64,000 nucleotides of DNA. Source: Halogranum amylolyticum. Lineage in GTDB: Archaea > Halobacteriota > Halobacteria > Halobacteriales > Haloferacaceae. Below, piece after piece: positions 52,501 through 61,968 of this stretch. Within the stretch, counting starts at the first letter, position 1; each line of letters begins with the position of its first letter. Below the pieces are notes generated by a model, which saw only the letters and a program-made list of their open reading frames with translations, did not search any database and was not told the origin of the DNA. The translations under genes were made by a program, and so were the position numbers. The stretch spans positions 434,001 to 498,000 of the forward strand of contig NZ_FODV01000001.1 in the NCBI RefSeq assembly GCF_900110465.1, read 5' to 3'.

Positions 52501-53532
52501 ATGATGGCTACAATGACGGACTACATCGAGCGGGTGACCGAGGGCGAGGATCTGACTCTCGAGGAGTCGCGTGACGCAGCGCGCATCGTCTTCGAGGACG
52601 CGACGGACGCGCAGATCGGGGCGTTGCTGACGGCGTTGCGGTCCAAAGGCGAGACGGAGACCGAGATCGCCGGGTTCGCACAGGGGATGCGCGACGCCGC
52701 TCGGACGATCGAACCCGATCAGACGCCGCTCGTCGACACCTGCGGAACCGGCGGCGACGACTACGACACGATCAACGTCTCGACGACGAGTGCGATCGTC
52801 GCCGCGGGCGCGGGCGCGGCGGTCGCCAAGCACGGCAACTACTCCGTCTCTTCTTCCTCCGGGAGTGCCGACGTGCTCGACGTGGCCGGCGTTAGCGTCG
52901 AGGCAGAACCGCCCGCGGTCGAAGAAGCCATCGAACGCGACGGGATCGGTTTCATGCTCGCCCCGGTGTTCCACCCGGCGATGAAGGCCGTCATCGGCCC
53001 GCGACAGGAGCTCGGTATCCGGACGGTGTTCAACATCCTCGGCCCGCTGACGAACCCCGCGGGCGCAGATGCGCAGGTACTCGGCGTCTACGACGCCGAC
53101 CTCGTCCCCATCGTCGCTCGCGCGCTCTCACACATGCCCGTCGATGACGCGCTCGTCGTCCACGGGTCGGGGATGGACGAGATCTGCATCCACGACGAGA
53201 CGGTCGTCGCCGAAGTCGACGGCGAGGACATCGACGAGTACACGATCACACCCGACGACCTCGGTCTCGACCGGGCACCCGTCTCGGCCGTCGCCGGCGG
53301 GACGCCCCACGAGAACGCCGAGGACCTCGAAGGGATCGTGACGGGCGACGTCACCGGCCCGAAGCGCGACATCATCCTCGCCAACGCGGGCGCGGCCGTC
53401 TACGTCGCCGGACTCGCCGACTCGCTCGAGGCCGGGGTCGAGCAGGCGCGCGAGGCCATCGACTCCGGCAACGCGGCCGAGAAACTGGACACCCTCCGCG
53501 GGGGCGCCGTCGAGGTCCCCCAGAGCGACTGA
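52501..53532 (+). CDS. trpD: Anthranilate phosphoribosyltransferase
   Basis: 343 residues from ATG 52501; ATG 52504 or 52513 are alternatives. Second step of tryptophan synthesis: anthranilate plus PRPP. Signature VDTCGTGGDDYDTINVSTTS, AKHGNYSVSSSSGSADVLDV, ILGPLTNPAGADAQVLGVYD and HGSGMDEICIHD. First gene of trpDFEG; stop and trpF start overlap (TGATG). Confidence 0.97.
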   Translation: MMATMTDYIERVTEGEDLTLEESRDAARIVFEDATDAQIGALLTALRSKGETETEIAGFAQGMRDAARTIEPDQTPLVDTCGTGGDDYDTINVSTTSAIVAAGAGAAVAKHGNYSVSSSSGSADVLDVAGVSVEAEPPAVEEAIERDGIGFMLAPVFHPAMKAVIGPRQELGIRTVFNILGPLTNPAGADAQVLGVYDADLVPIVARALSHMPVDDALVVHGSGMDEICIHDETVVAEVDGEDIDEYTITPDDLGLDRAPVSAVAGGTPHENAEDLEGIVTGDVTGPKRDIILANAGAAVYVAGLADSLEAGVEQAREAIDSGNAAEKLDTLRGGAVEVPQSD

Positions 53533-54179
53533 TGGTCCGGGTCAAAGTCTGCGGTATCACGCGCGAGACGGACCTCCGCGCCGCGGTCGACGCCGGCGCG
53601 GACGCCGTCGGCCTCATCAGCGACGTCCCGGTCGACACGCCGCGCGACGTCGACCCGAGCGTCGCCGCCGACCTCGCCGCCGAGGCACCGCCGTTCGTCA
53701 CGACGACGCTCGTGTTGATGCCGGAGTCGCCGAAGCACGCCGTCGACCTCGCGCAGGTCGTCCAGCCCGACGTCGTCCAGCTCCACGCCGAGTTCGACCC
53801 CGAACAGCTCCAGTACGTCCGCGCGGAGTCCAACTGTAAGATCGTCCCCGTCGTCGACAGCGAGGACGAACGGCTCGCGCACACGTACGACGAGGTCGCA
53901 GACGCCATCCTGGTCGACTCCACCTCGGAGTCGGGTGCCGGCGGCACCGGCGAGACCCACGACTGGGAACAGACGCGGCATCTCGCCCGCTCGCTGTCCT
54001 CGCCGCTGATCCTGGCGGGGGGGTTGACGCCGAACAACGTCGCGGAGGCCGTCTCGGTCGTCGAGCCGTTCGCCGTCGACGTCGCAAGCGGCGTCGAGCG
54101 CAGCGGCGGCGTGAAAGACCCCGAGGCCGTCCGCTCGTTCGTCGCGAACGCCGGCCGCGATCGGGAGGTGACACAGTGA
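53532..54179 (+). CDS. trpF: Phosphoribosylanthranilate isomerase
   Basis: 215 residues, TIM barrel. VKVCGITRETDLRAAVDAGA with the catalytic Cys, VQPDVVQLHAEFDPEQL, LILAGGLTPNNVAEAVSVVE and VDVASGVERSGGVKDPEAV. Third step of tryptophan synthesis. Overlaps trpE by 4 nt (GTGA). Confidence 0.97.
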   Translation: MVRVKVCGITRETDLRAAVDAGADAVGLISDVPVDTPRDVDPSVAADLAAEAPPFVTTTLVLMPESPKHAVDLAQVVQPDVVQLHAEFDPEQLQYVRAESNCKIVPVVDSEDERLAHTYDEVADAILVDSTSESGAGGTGETHDWEQTRHLARSLSSPLILAGGLTPNNVAEAVSVVEPFAVDVASGVERSGGVKDPEAVRSFVANAGRDREVTQ

Positions 54180-55840
54180 CGTCGGAGCTCGGACGCGGAC
54201 GACGACACGACAGCGTGACGTTCGACCGCTCGAAGGAGGCGTTCTGCGATCTCGTCGACTCGGCGGACGGGCCGGCGGTCGCCCGCGTCGCCGCCACTCT
54301 CGACGTCGACGTCGCGCCGCTCACCGCCTACGCCGCGCTCGCCGACGAGAGCGAGCACAGTTTCCTGCTGGAGAGCGCGGAGAAGGTCGCCTCCAGCGAC
54401 CCGGCCGGTGCGTTCACCCCGGACGCCTCCTCGGCGGACCGACACGCACGCTTCTCGTTCGTCGGCTACGACCCCGAGGCCGTCGTCACCGTCACCCCCG
54501 ACGACACCGAGGTCGACGCAGTCGACGACCGCGTCACCGACCTGCTCTCGCCCGGCGACGGCGACGTGCTCGACCGTCTCCGCGGGACGCTCCCGGACGT
54601 CGAACGGGTCGGCTTCCCCGACTCCGACCGCCAGCATCTCGACGGCGGCCTCGTCGGCTTCCTCGCGTACGACGCCGTCTACGACCTCTGGTTGGACGAG
54701 GTCGGCGTCGAGCGGTCGACCCCGGTCGACCAGAGTCTGCCGGACGCCCAGTTCGTCCTCACGACCCGGACGCTCGTCTTCGACGAGAGCGACGGGAGCC
54801 TCTCGTTGGTCTGTACGCCCATCGTCCACCCGGACGACGATCCGGCGGCGGTCTACGACGAACTCGCCGCGGAGGCAGCCCGCGTCGCCTCGGTGCTCGC
54901 CGACGCCGACGAACCGGAGACCGGCGGGTTCCGACGAACCGACGAGACCGCAGGTCCCCAGGCGGAGTACGAGGAGGCAGTGCGGCAGGCCAAACAGCAC
55001 GTCCTCGACGGCGACATCTACCAGGGCGTCATCTCGCGGAAGCGCGAGTTGACCGGCGACGTCGACACGCTTGGTTTCTACGAGGCGCTTCGCGCGGTCA
55101 ACCCCTCACCGTACATGTACCTCCTACAGCACGGCGACCGCTCTATCGTCGGGGCGAGTCCGGAGACGCTCGTCTCCGTGCAGGGGCGGCGGGTCGTCTC
55201 GAACCCCATCGCCGGCACCTGTGCCCGCGGCGACAGCCCCGTCGAGGACCGCCGTCTCGCCGGCGAGATGCTCGCCGACGACAAGGAGCGCTCGGAGCAC
55301 ACGATGCTCGTCGACCTCGCGCGCAACGACGTCCGCCGGGTCTCCGAGGCCGGTAGCGTCCGCATCGAGGAGTTCATGAACGTCCTGAAGTACTCGCACG
55401 TCCAGCATATCGAGTCGACGGTGACGGGGAGGCTCGCCGCCGACTGCGACGTCGCCGAGGGAACCTCGGCGGATCGACAGACGCGGTCCGTCGACGCCTT
55501 CGACGCGACGCGCGCGGCGTTCCCCGCCGGGACGCTGTCCGGCGCGCCGAAGGTCCGAGCGATGGAGATCATCGACGACCTCGAACGCGGCCCTCGGGGA
55601 CTCTACGGCGGCGGCGTCGGCTACTACTCGTGGACCGGCGACGCCGACTTCGCCATCGTCATCCGAACGGCGACCATCGACCACGGCGTCGAGACCGACC
55701 GGGGCGTCGAGGACCGTATCACCGTTCAGGCGGGTGCGGGTATCGTCGCCGACAGCGACCCGACGAAGGAGTACGAGGAGACCGAAAAGAAGATGCGCGG
55801 CGTGCTCGCCGCCGTCGACCGAATCGAGGATGAGCCATGA
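54176..55840 (+). CDS. trpE: Anthranilate synthase component I
   Basis: 554 residues from GTG 54176. Makes anthranilate from chorismate with ammonia from TrpG. The Trp-feedback motif LLESAEKVAS is kept near residue 60, so allosteric inhibition is likely. Core: PSPYMYLLQHGDRSIVGASP, NPIAGTCARGD, HTMLVDLARNDVRRVSEAGS and TLSGAPKVRAMEII. Overlaps trpG by 4 nt. Confidence 0.97.
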   Translation: MTSELGRGRRHDSVTFDRSKEAFCDLVDSADGPAVARVAATLDVDVAPLTAYAALADESEHSFLLESAEKVASSDPAGAFTPDASSADRHARFSFVGYDPEAVVTVTPDDTEVDAVDDRVTDLLSPGDGDVLDRLRGTLPDVERVGFPDSDRQHLDGGLVGFLAYDAVYDLWLDEVGVERSTPVDQSLPDAQFVLTTRTLVFDESDGSLSLVCTPIVHPDDDPAAVYDELAAEAARVASVLADADEPETGGFRRTDETAGPQAEYEEAVRQAKQHVLDGDIYQGVISRKRELTGDVDTLGFYEALRAVNPSPYMYLLQHGDRSIVGASPETLVSVQGRRVVSNPIAGTCARGDSPVEDRRLAGEMLADDKERSEHTMLVDLARNDVRRVSEAGSVRIEEFMNVLKYSHVQHIESTVTGRLAADCDVAEGTSADRQTRSVDAFDATRAAFPAGTLSGAPKVRAMEIIDDLERGPRGLYGGGVGYYSWTGDADFAIVIRTATIDHGVETDRGVEDRITVQAGAGIVADSDPTKEYEETEKKMRGVLAAVDRIEDEP

Positions 55841-56463
55841 AGCTGACCGTCGTCGACAACTTCGACTCGTTCACGTACAACCTCGTCGAGTACTTCTCCG
55901 AACAGCGGGTCGACGGCGGGAGCGTCGACATCGAGGTGCTGAAGAACACCGCGTCGCTCGACGAGGTGCGCGCGACTGATCCCGACGCACTGGTCGTCAG
56001 CCCCGGCCCCGGCCATCCGGCCAACGAGCGCGACGTCGGCGTCACCGCAGGGGTCCTCCGTGAGTTGAGCCCGGATATTCCGACGCTCGGCGTCTGTCTC
56101 GGACTGGAGGCGGCCGTCTACGAGTACGGCGGTTCCGTCGGCCACGCACCCGAACCGATCCACGGGAAGGCGTTCCCCGTCGACCACGACGGACGAGGCG
56201 TCTTCGCCGGCCTCGATCAGGGGTTCCAGGCCGGACGCTACCACTCGCTCGTCGCCACCGAGGTACCCGACTGCTTCGAGGTGTCGGCGACGACCGACCA
56301 CTTCGGAACCGAACTCGTGATGGGCGTCCGCCACCGCGAGTACCCCATCGAGTGTGTCCAGTTCCACCCCGAGAGCGTCCTCACTGCGGTCGGTCACGAC
56401 GTCGTCCGCAACTTTCTCACCGAGTGTGTCGCCGCCGAGACGGCCGTAGTCGAAGCCGAGTGA
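55837..56463 (+). CDS. trpG: Anthranilate synthase component II (glutamine amidotransferase)
   Basis: 208 residues. Class-I amidotransferase: VDNFDSFTYNLVEYFSEQRV, VVSPGPGHPANERDVGV, nucleophile Cys in LGVCLGLEAAVYEYG, GRYHSLVA and VQFHPESVLT with the His/Glu of the triad. The usual GHQ after the nucleophile loop (GVCLGHQ) is GLE here, a change in the glutamine-binding region. Paralogous to PabA; the trp context fixes its role. Confidence 0.95.
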   Translation: MKLTVVDNFDSFTYNLVEYFSEQRVDGGSVDIEVLKNTASLDEVRATDPDALVVSPGPGHPANERDVGVTAGVLRELSPDIPTLGVCLGLEAAVYEYGGSVGHAPEPIHGKAFPVDHDGRGVFAGLDQGFQAGRYHSLVATEVPDCFEVSATTDHFGTELVMGVRHREYPIECVQFHPESVLTAVGHDVVRNFLTECVAAETAVVEAE

Positions 56464-56541
56464 GGTTACTCGTCGGTCGGTCACGGTCGAGAACGGGTCG
56501 AGTCGGCGGTCGGACCGTTCGGTTCGGTTACGACGTCGAGC

Positions 56542-56763
56542 TTACAGGAGTCCAGGGGCGAACATCGACACTACCAACAGGACGCCGACGACGAGGGCGG
56601 CGATGGTGACGAGTCGCCACGCGACGTGGAGCAGCAGTCGACCGACGAGGATGACGGCACCGACGCCGAGGAGGACGACGAACAGCTGTCCGAGCGGCGT
56701 CTCGAAGATACCGCCGGCCTGTAGCAACACCGGGAGGACACTCGCGAGGGCGGGGTGTATCAT
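56542..56763 (-). CDS. Small membrane protein
   Basis: 73 residues from ATG 56763, two hydrophobic spans (about 25-46 and 50-70, e.g. LFVVLLGVGAVILVGRLLLH). No charged or Cys motifs. Convergent with trpG and 78 bp from its end. Unknown function. Confidence 0.6.
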   Translation of the reverse strand: MIHPALASVLPVLLQAGGIFETPLGQLFVVLLGVGAVILVGRLLLHVAWRLVTIAALVVGVLLVVSMFAPGLL

Positions 56764-57070
56764 ACGTAGATTAACTACCACGAATGAGATAAGTCTGTGG
56801 GAGAGAGGAGACACTTCCGCCGCCGAAACAGTCCCACGATGCGGGGCTGTGCAAGACCCGCTCTCCGTTCGACGGCCTGAAGTCGAAAACCACTTTCACC
56901 CTGGTCTGAATACTATTATATCCGCTGGACGGTTAGTTACGAGCGAAGCGTACCCGCCGCGCGTGGACGCAAGAACCCCCGAGAGCCGTCCTTGTGCAAC
57001 CGTATTTGAACTAACACAAGTGAAGTCGCACCGTTTATCAGGGTGGCTTCGTATGAGTTTCCCGTTACAA
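56764..57070 (+). promoter_or_regulatory. Promoter and long leader ahead of nrdJ
   Basis: A TATA-like ACTATTATATCC (56909-56920) is more than 220 bp before nrdJ, so a leader of about 200 nt is expected. Within it GGACGG (56927-56932) can pair with CCGTCC (56986-56991), while the overlapping GTTAGTT (56932-56938) can pair with AACTAAC (57009-57015). No B12-riboswitch core was recognised. 56764-56908 shows nothing notable. Confidence 0.4.
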
Positions 57071-57145
57071 ATGAACGTAGAGAGAACCACGTCACACGTC
57101 GGAAACGACCGGCACGCACACGCTGCCGGCGAGGAGGAACGATAG
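57053..57145 (+). CDS. Short ORF directly upstream of nrdJ
   Basis: 30 codons from ATG 57053, or 24 from ATG 57071 (MNVERTTSHVGNDRHAHAAG), ending with TAG immediately before the nrdJ ATG. GAGGAGG (57131-57137) inside its last codons is a good Shine-Dalgarno for nrdJ. It may be a translated leader that opens the nrdJ start, or a small His-rich protein. Confidence 0.4.
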   Translation: MSFPLQMNVERTTSHVGNDRHAHAAGEEER

Positions 57146-60100
57146 ATGAGCGACGCGAACATCTCCGCGGAAGAGCTTCGACTCCCGATCAAGCGAACTG
57201 ACGGCGAGACGCTGGCCGAGCGGATGACCGGCAACGCGTACAACAACATCCTGCCGGCCCGCTACCTCCGGAAGAACGCCGACGGCGAACTAACCGAGAC
57301 GCAGGAGGACCTGTTCCCGCGCGTCGCCAAGAACATCGCCCTCGCGGAGGCCGTCTTCGCGGCCGACCAGCGCGACGTCGAGGTCACCGTCACGCCCTCC
57401 CAGCTGAAGCCCGACCACCCCCGCCGTGACGAACTCGCCGACGAAGTGTTCGGCAAGGGTACCAGTGTCGACGACGATATCGAGACGACGCTCTCCGTCT
57501 ACAACGTCAACAAGTTCGCCTACGACACGGTCGTCCCGGAACTCCCCGAGGAGATCCGCGCCGTCGTCGAGGAGAAACGCGAGACGTTCCAGGGGCTGAT
57601 GGAGAACCTCTCCTTCATGCCGAACTCGCCGACGCTGATGAACGCCGGTGACGAACTCCAACAGCTCTCGGCGTGTTTCGTCGACTCGCCGGACGACGAC
57701 ATCACCGACATCCACCAGACCGCTAAGGAGGCCGCCGAAGTGTTCCAGTCCGGCGGCGGGATGGGGTACGCCTTCTGGCGACTCCGCCCGTACGGCGACG
57801 CCGTGGGTTCTACTGGGGGCATCGCCTCCGGTCCCATCACCTTCATGCGGACGTACGACCAGATGTGCGAGACCATCGCACAGGGCGGTGCCCGCCGCGG
57901 TGCCCAGATGGGCGTCATGCGCGTCAGCCACCCCGACGTCATCCAGTTCATCCACGCGAAGAACAAGGACGTCTCGCTGGCGAACACGCTGCGGCTGAAC
58001 GACCCCGACGACTTCACCCACACCAAGTTCGCCGACGCGCTCGACGAGGCGCGCGAACTCATCGACGAGGACGGGAAGGTCCCGAAGCATCTGCGCAACG
58101 CCGTCGAGGGTCACCTCTCGAACTTCAACATCTCCGTCGGCGTCACCGACGACTTCATGGAGGCGCTCTACGAGGAGGAGGAGTTCACCTTCACCAACCC
58201 GCGCACGGAGGAACCTCACGTCGCGACGCCGCAGACGAAGGAGCTCTACGAGATGTTCGGGCTCGGCGAGTACGTCGAGGTCGGCGAGGTGCTCTCTCTC
58301 CCCGCCGAGGAGCTCTGGAACCACATCGTCGAGGGTGCCCACGAGAACGGCGAACCGGGCATCATCTACCTCGAGCGCGTCAACAAGCAGCACTCCTTCG
58401 ACGTCGAGGAGCACCCCGACCACCGCATCCTCGCGACGAACCCCTGCGGCGAGCAGCCGCTCGAGGAGTACGAGGCGTGTAACCTCGGGCACATCAATCT
58501 CTCGACGCTCGCGGCGACGAACGCCCCCGACTGGCGCGTCTGGTCCGAGGCCCACCGCGACGAGTACGACTCCGAGGCCGAGGCCATCGAGGCCTTCCTC
58601 GAGGACGCACTCGACTGGGAGGAGTTCGACCACCGGATCGAGACCGGCACCCGTTTCCTCGAGAACGTCGTCACGATGTCGGACTTCCCGGTGCCCGAGA
58701 TCGAACAGAAGGTCCGCGACATGCGGAAGATCGGCCTCGGCGTCATGGGGCTGGCCCAACTCTACATCCAACTCGGCATCCGCTACGGGAGCGATGCAGG
58801 AAACGAAGTCGCCGAACAGGTGATGACCCACATCAACCACGAGTCGAAGTGGGCCTCCCACGAACTCGCCGAACAGCGCGGCCCGTTCAACGACTGGGAC
58901 GACTCGAAGTACGCCGACCCGACGGAGTACCGCGAGTGGTTCGAGCACCACACCGGCCTCGACGCCGACGAGTGGGAAGACGGCTTCTCGGTCCGCAACC
59001 ACAACACGACCACCATCGCCCCAACAGGGACGACATCGATGGTCGGCAACACGACGGGTGGCTGTGAACCCATCTACAACGTCGCCTACTACAAGAACGT
59101 CTCCGACGACGTGCAGGGCGACGAGATGCTCGTCGAGTTCGACGACTACTTCCTGCGCGTCTTGGAGGCAAACGATATCGACGCCGAGGCCGTCAAGCGC
59201 GAGGCACAGGACCAGATGGCGAACAACGAGTTCGACGGCGTCGACTCGCTCGATTCGGTGCCGGCCGCCATCTCCGAACTGTTCGTCGTCACCGGCGACC
59301 TGACCGGGAAACAGCACGCGGCCGTCCAGTGCGCCTGCCAGCAGGGCGTCGACTCCGCCATCTCGAAGACCTGCAACTTCCCGAACTCTGCCTCCGTGGA
59401 GGACATGGACGAGGTCTACCGCTACATCTACGACCACGGCGGGAAGGGCGTCACCGTCTACCGCGACGGCACCCGCTCGAAGCAGGTGCTGACGACGCGT
59501 GCGAAGAACGCCGACTTCGCCGACGACGGCGAGGCCGCGGAGACGCTCGTCGCCCAGATCGAGGAGGTCTTCGGCGGCATCGAAGGGTTCCTCGACAACG
59601 AGGAGGTCCGCGCCGCACTCGGCGACGAGTTCAGCTTCGAGGACCGCACCGGCGACGCCTACGCACAGGAGCGACCGCGTCCCGACGTGCTCCACGGCGT
59701 CACCCAGCGCATCGACACCGGCTACGGGAAGATGTACGTCAACATCAACGAGGACGACGAGGGCGAACCGTTCGAACTGTTCGCCACCATCGGCAACTCC
59801 GGTGGGTTCACCAACTCCTTCACCGAGGCGCTCGCGAAAGTCATCAGCTACTCGCTGCGCTCGGGCGTCGACCCGCGGGAGATCGCCAGCGACCTGCAGG
59901 GGATCCGTAGCCCGAAGGTCGCCTGGGACAAGGGTGAACAGATCAACTCCATTCCCGACGCCATCGGCGTCGCCATGCGCCGCTACCTCGACGGCGAGAT
60001 CGACAAGCCGTACCCGAAACAGCAGAGCCTGACCGAGATCGAGGAGGAGGCGACCGACGTCGCCGACGCGCCCGAGCCGGACGGCGGCGCGGCGACGGCC

Positions 60101-60235
60101 GCCCTTTCCGACGACGCGACGCAGGACCTCCTCGAGGCGGGCGAGAGCCCCGAGTGTCCCGAGTGTGGCAACATGACGCTGTACTTCTCGGAAGGCTGCA
60201 AGACCTGCGAGTCCTGCGGCTGGTCGGAGTGTTAG
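57146..60235 (+). CDS. nrdJ: Adenosylcobalamin-dependent ribonucleotide reductase (class II)
   Basis: 1029 residues. Reduces ribonucleotides to deoxyribonucleotides by a B12-generated thiyl radical. SPTLMNAGDELQQLSACFVD carries one redox Cys; GGARRGAQMGVMRVSHPDV and LATNPCGEQPLEEYEACNLG carry the radical Cys (NPCGE) and the second redox Cys; TTTIAPTGTTSMVGNTTGG binds substrate phosphate. C-terminal zinc-ribbon-like CPECGN/CKTCESCGWSEC probably regenerates the active-site disulfide. Strong SD ahead of the ATG. Confidence 0.97.
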   Translation: MSDANISAEELRLPIKRTDGETLAERMTGNAYNNILPARYLRKNADGELTETQEDLFPRVAKNIALAEAVFAADQRDVEVTVTPSQLKPDHPRRDELADEVFGKGTSVDDDIETTLSVYNVNKFAYDTVVPELPEEIRAVVEEKRETFQGLMENLSFMPNSPTLMNAGDELQQLSACFVDSPDDDITDIHQTAKEAAEVFQSGGGMGYAFWRLRPYGDAVGSTGGIASGPITFMRTYDQMCETIAQGGARRGAQMGVMRVSHPDVIQFIHAKNKDVSLANTLRLNDPDDFTHTKFADALDEARELIDEDGKVPKHLRNAVEGHLSNFNISVGVTDDFMEALYEEEEFTFTNPRTEEPHVATPQTKELYEMFGLGEYVEVGEVLSLPAEELWNHIVEGAHENGEPGIIYLERVNKQHSFDVEEHPDHRILATNPCGEQPLEEYEACNLGHINLSTLAATNAPDWRVWSEAHRDEYDSEAEAIEAFLEDALDWEEFDHRIETGTRFLENVVTMSDFPVPEIEQKVRDMRKIGLGVMGLAQLYIQLGIRYGSDAGNEVAEQVMTHINHESKWASHELAEQRGPFNDWDDSKYADPTEYREWFEHHTGLDADEWEDGFSVRNHNTTTIAPTGTTSMVGNTTGGCEPIYNVAYYKNVSDDVQGDEMLVEFDDYFLRVLEANDIDAEAVKREAQDQMANNEFDGVDSLDSVPAAISELFVVTGDLTGKQHAAVQCACQQGVDSAISKTCNFPNSASVEDMDEVYRYIYDHGGKGVTVYRDGTRSKQVLTTRAKNADFADDGEAAETLVAQIEEVFGGIEGFLDNEEVRAALGDEFSFEDRTGDAYAQERPRPDVLHGVTQRIDTGYGKMYVNINEDDEGEPFELFATIGNSGGFTNSFTEALAKVISYSLRSGVDPREIASDLQGIRSPKVAWDKGEQINSIPDAIGVAMRRYLDGEIDKPYPKQQSLTEIEEEATDVADAPEPDGGAATAALSDDATQDLLEAGESPECPECGNMTLYFSEGCKTCESCGWSEC

Positions 60236-60462
60236 GGTAGTTCGCTTCGGTCGGCTACCGACTCTCCTCTCTTCTATTTCCCTCTCTCTACTCCGTGGCG
60301 CTCCCTTCCGAGTCGTCACGAGTCGACACGGCGGCCCCCAAGCTTTCAGGGAACTCGTTTGCACACCCCGGCAATCTATGACACACCTCGAGTCGACACG
60401 GGGGGCGACCGCACCGGAGAACCGGCTTCGAGTGGACGGGGCAGTCGAGAGCCATCACCGAC

Positions 60463-60582
60463 ATGCGTGTGCGTGACATCTTCGGCTACTCGATAATGAT
60501 GCTGGTACTGACGCTCCCGGTCGTCCTCCTCGCCGTCGTCGTCGTCCCGTACTCGGGGTTCTGGGGGTCGCTCCCGATCTGA
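60463..60582 (+). CDS. 39-residue single-span membrane micro-protein
   Basis: MRVRDIFGYSIMMLVLTLPV, then a Val-rich hydrophobic run and an end PYSGFWGSLPI. Basic residues at the start suggest N-in topology. Too short for common gene finders. The upstream gap 60236-60462 holds only a 13-bp direct repeat CGAGTCGACACGG (60319-60331 and 60389-60401). Confidence 0.5.
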   Translation: MRVRDIFGYSIMMLVLTLPVVLLAVVVVPYSGFWGSLPI

Positions 60583-60673
60583 CCGACTGGAGGGCGGCGA
60601 CCTCCTTCTCGATCGGCACCCGGCGCCCGTCGCGTGGGAAACCTCTTTGTCGTCCCGACGCCGACTCCCGAGC

Positions 60674-60805
60674 GTGAGCGACGAGACGGTCGAACACGGC
60701 GGTCGCCCCTGTCCGATGTGCGAGGAGCCGATGTATCACCGCCACTGCAAGTACGTCTGCCCGCAACACGGCGTCGTCTACGACTGTTCGGACACGTTCT
60801 ACTGA
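60674..60805 (+). CDS. 43-residue Cys/His-rich micro-protein (HVO_2523-type zinc finger)
   Basis: GTG 60674. Ligands: GRPCPMCEEPMYHRHCKYVC then PQHGVVYDCSDTFY, with two CxxC-like pairs and several His. The wording matches a haloarchaeal family of small CPxCG zinc-finger proteins I know as HVO_2523-like; role unknown. Lies 91 bp after the membrane micro-protein. Confidence 0.65.
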   Translation: MSDETVEHGGRPCPMCEEPMYHRHCKYVCPQHGVVYDCSDTFY

Positions 60806-60928
60806 CGAGCGAGGCGGTTCACTGACTGTCGGTGAGTTGGAACGAGGGGGTACGGGGGCGTCTCCCGCTCTCGATTTCTCGTTCGCCGTGGCGCGAAACG
60901 TTATGTCGGAGCCACCCCTAGAGACTGT

Positions 60929-60937
60929 ACATAATAT
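60929..60937 (+). promoter_or_regulatory. TATA element of crtB
   Basis: ACATAATAT, about 55 nt before ATG 60989, so a leader of roughly 30 nt is expected rather than a leaderless mRNA. Confidence 0.5.
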
Positions 60938-60988
60938 GCGCGGGATTGACATGACTCGACCATCGAGAGTGCCGCCGGTCTCTCCGCC

Positions 60989-61942
60989 ATGGTAGACGAG
61001 GATCAGATCGCGCGGAGCAAGGAGATCCAGCAGCGAACGGGAAAGACGTTCCACTTCGCCACACGACTACTCCCGAAGCGAGTCAGAGAGGCGACTTACG
61101 TGCTCTACGCGTTCTTCCGCGTCGCAGACGAGGTCGTCGACGACGCCGACCGCGTAGCGCCCGGCGACCAACGCGAGACGCTCGAACGCCTCCGAGCGGA
61201 AGCACTGGGGCGACAGGAGAGCGACGACGACGTCCTCGCGGCGTTCTCCGAGATGCGCGATCAGTACGACATCGACGACGAGGACGTCGACGTGTTCATC
61301 GATGCGATGTTGACCGACATCACGAAGCATCGCTACGAGAGCTACGCGGAACTCGAGACGTACATGGACGGGTCCGCGGCCGCCGTCGGACGGATGATGA
61401 CCGCCGTGATGGACCCCAACGAGGCCGAGAAAGCGCTCCCGCACGCGACGGCGCTCGGGGAAGCGTTCCAGCTTTCGAACTTCCTGCGGGACGTCCGGGA
61501 GGACGTCGTCGAGCGTGACCGCATCTACCTGCCGCAGACGACACTCGAGAAGTACGACGTCACGAACGAGCAGATCCGGAACTTCGAGATGAGCGACCGG
61601 TTCGTGGCCGTCATGCGGACCGAGCTCGACCGCGCGGAGCGTCTCTACGAGGAGGGCGTCGCCGGCATCAGATATCTCCCCGAGGACTGCCAGTTCGCCG
61701 TTCTTCTGGCGGCGGTGCTCTACGCAGACCACCACCGGCTGATCCGCAAGCGCGGCTACGACGTCCTCTCGAAGACGCCACAGCTGAGCACCACGCGGAA
61801 GGCGTTTCTCGGCGCGAAGACGTGGCTCCACTGGCAGTTCAACAAAGACCCCGAGACGGTGTTCCGTAAGGTGAGTTCCCTCTCGTATCACGACGCTCGA
61901 CCGAGCGGACCGGAACCCGCAGAACGGCTGCCGACGCGGTAG
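60989..61942 (+). CDS. crtB: Phytoene synthase
   Basis: 317 residues. Joins two geranylgeranyl diphosphates to phytoene, first step of C40/C50 carotenoids. Aspartate-rich motifs FRVADEVVDDADR (about 45) and NFLRDVREDVVERDRIYLP (about 165) bind Mg-diphosphate. Ends with CrtB-type helices (GAKTWLHWQFNKDPETVFRK, broken here for length). Convergent with the crtD-lyeJ-cruF cluster, whose products use its output. Confidence 0.93.
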   Translation: MVDEDQIARSKEIQQRTGKTFHFATRLLPKRVREATYVLYAFFRVADEVVDDADRVAPGDQRETLERLRAEALGRQESDDDVLAAFSEMRDQYDIDDEDVDVFIDAMLTDITKHRYESYAELETYMDGSAAAVGRMMTAVMDPNEAEKALPHATALGEAFQLSNFLRDVREDVVERDRIYLPQTTLEKYDVTNEQIRNFEMSDRFVAVMRTELDRAERLYEEGVAGIRYLPEDCQFAVLLAAVLYADHHRLIRKRGYDVLSKTPQLSTTRKAFLGAKTWLHWQFNKDPETVFRKVSSLSYHDARPSGPEPAERLPTR

Positions 61943-61968
61943 CCGACTCGGGTCCGTCGCAGCGCTCG

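Noticed and set aside
56921..57052. Possible cobalamin riboswitch before nrdJ
   Set aside because: The B12-box consensus is not present and such riboswitches are not established in haloarchaea; only short pairings were seen.
57290..60364. A 1024-codon open frame on the minus strand opposite nrdJ
   Set aside because: It is the shadow of a highly conserved gene; GC-rich third positions keep antisense frames open, and its protein is low-complexity without domains.
60319..60401. 13-bp direct repeat CGAGTCGACACGG
   Set aside because: A single pair of GC-rich words built around GTCGAC, common in this genome; no further structure.
60379..60477. A 32-codon ORF (MTHLESTRGATAPENRL...)
   Set aside because: No hydrophobic core or motif, and it overlaps the better membrane micro-protein; probably chance.
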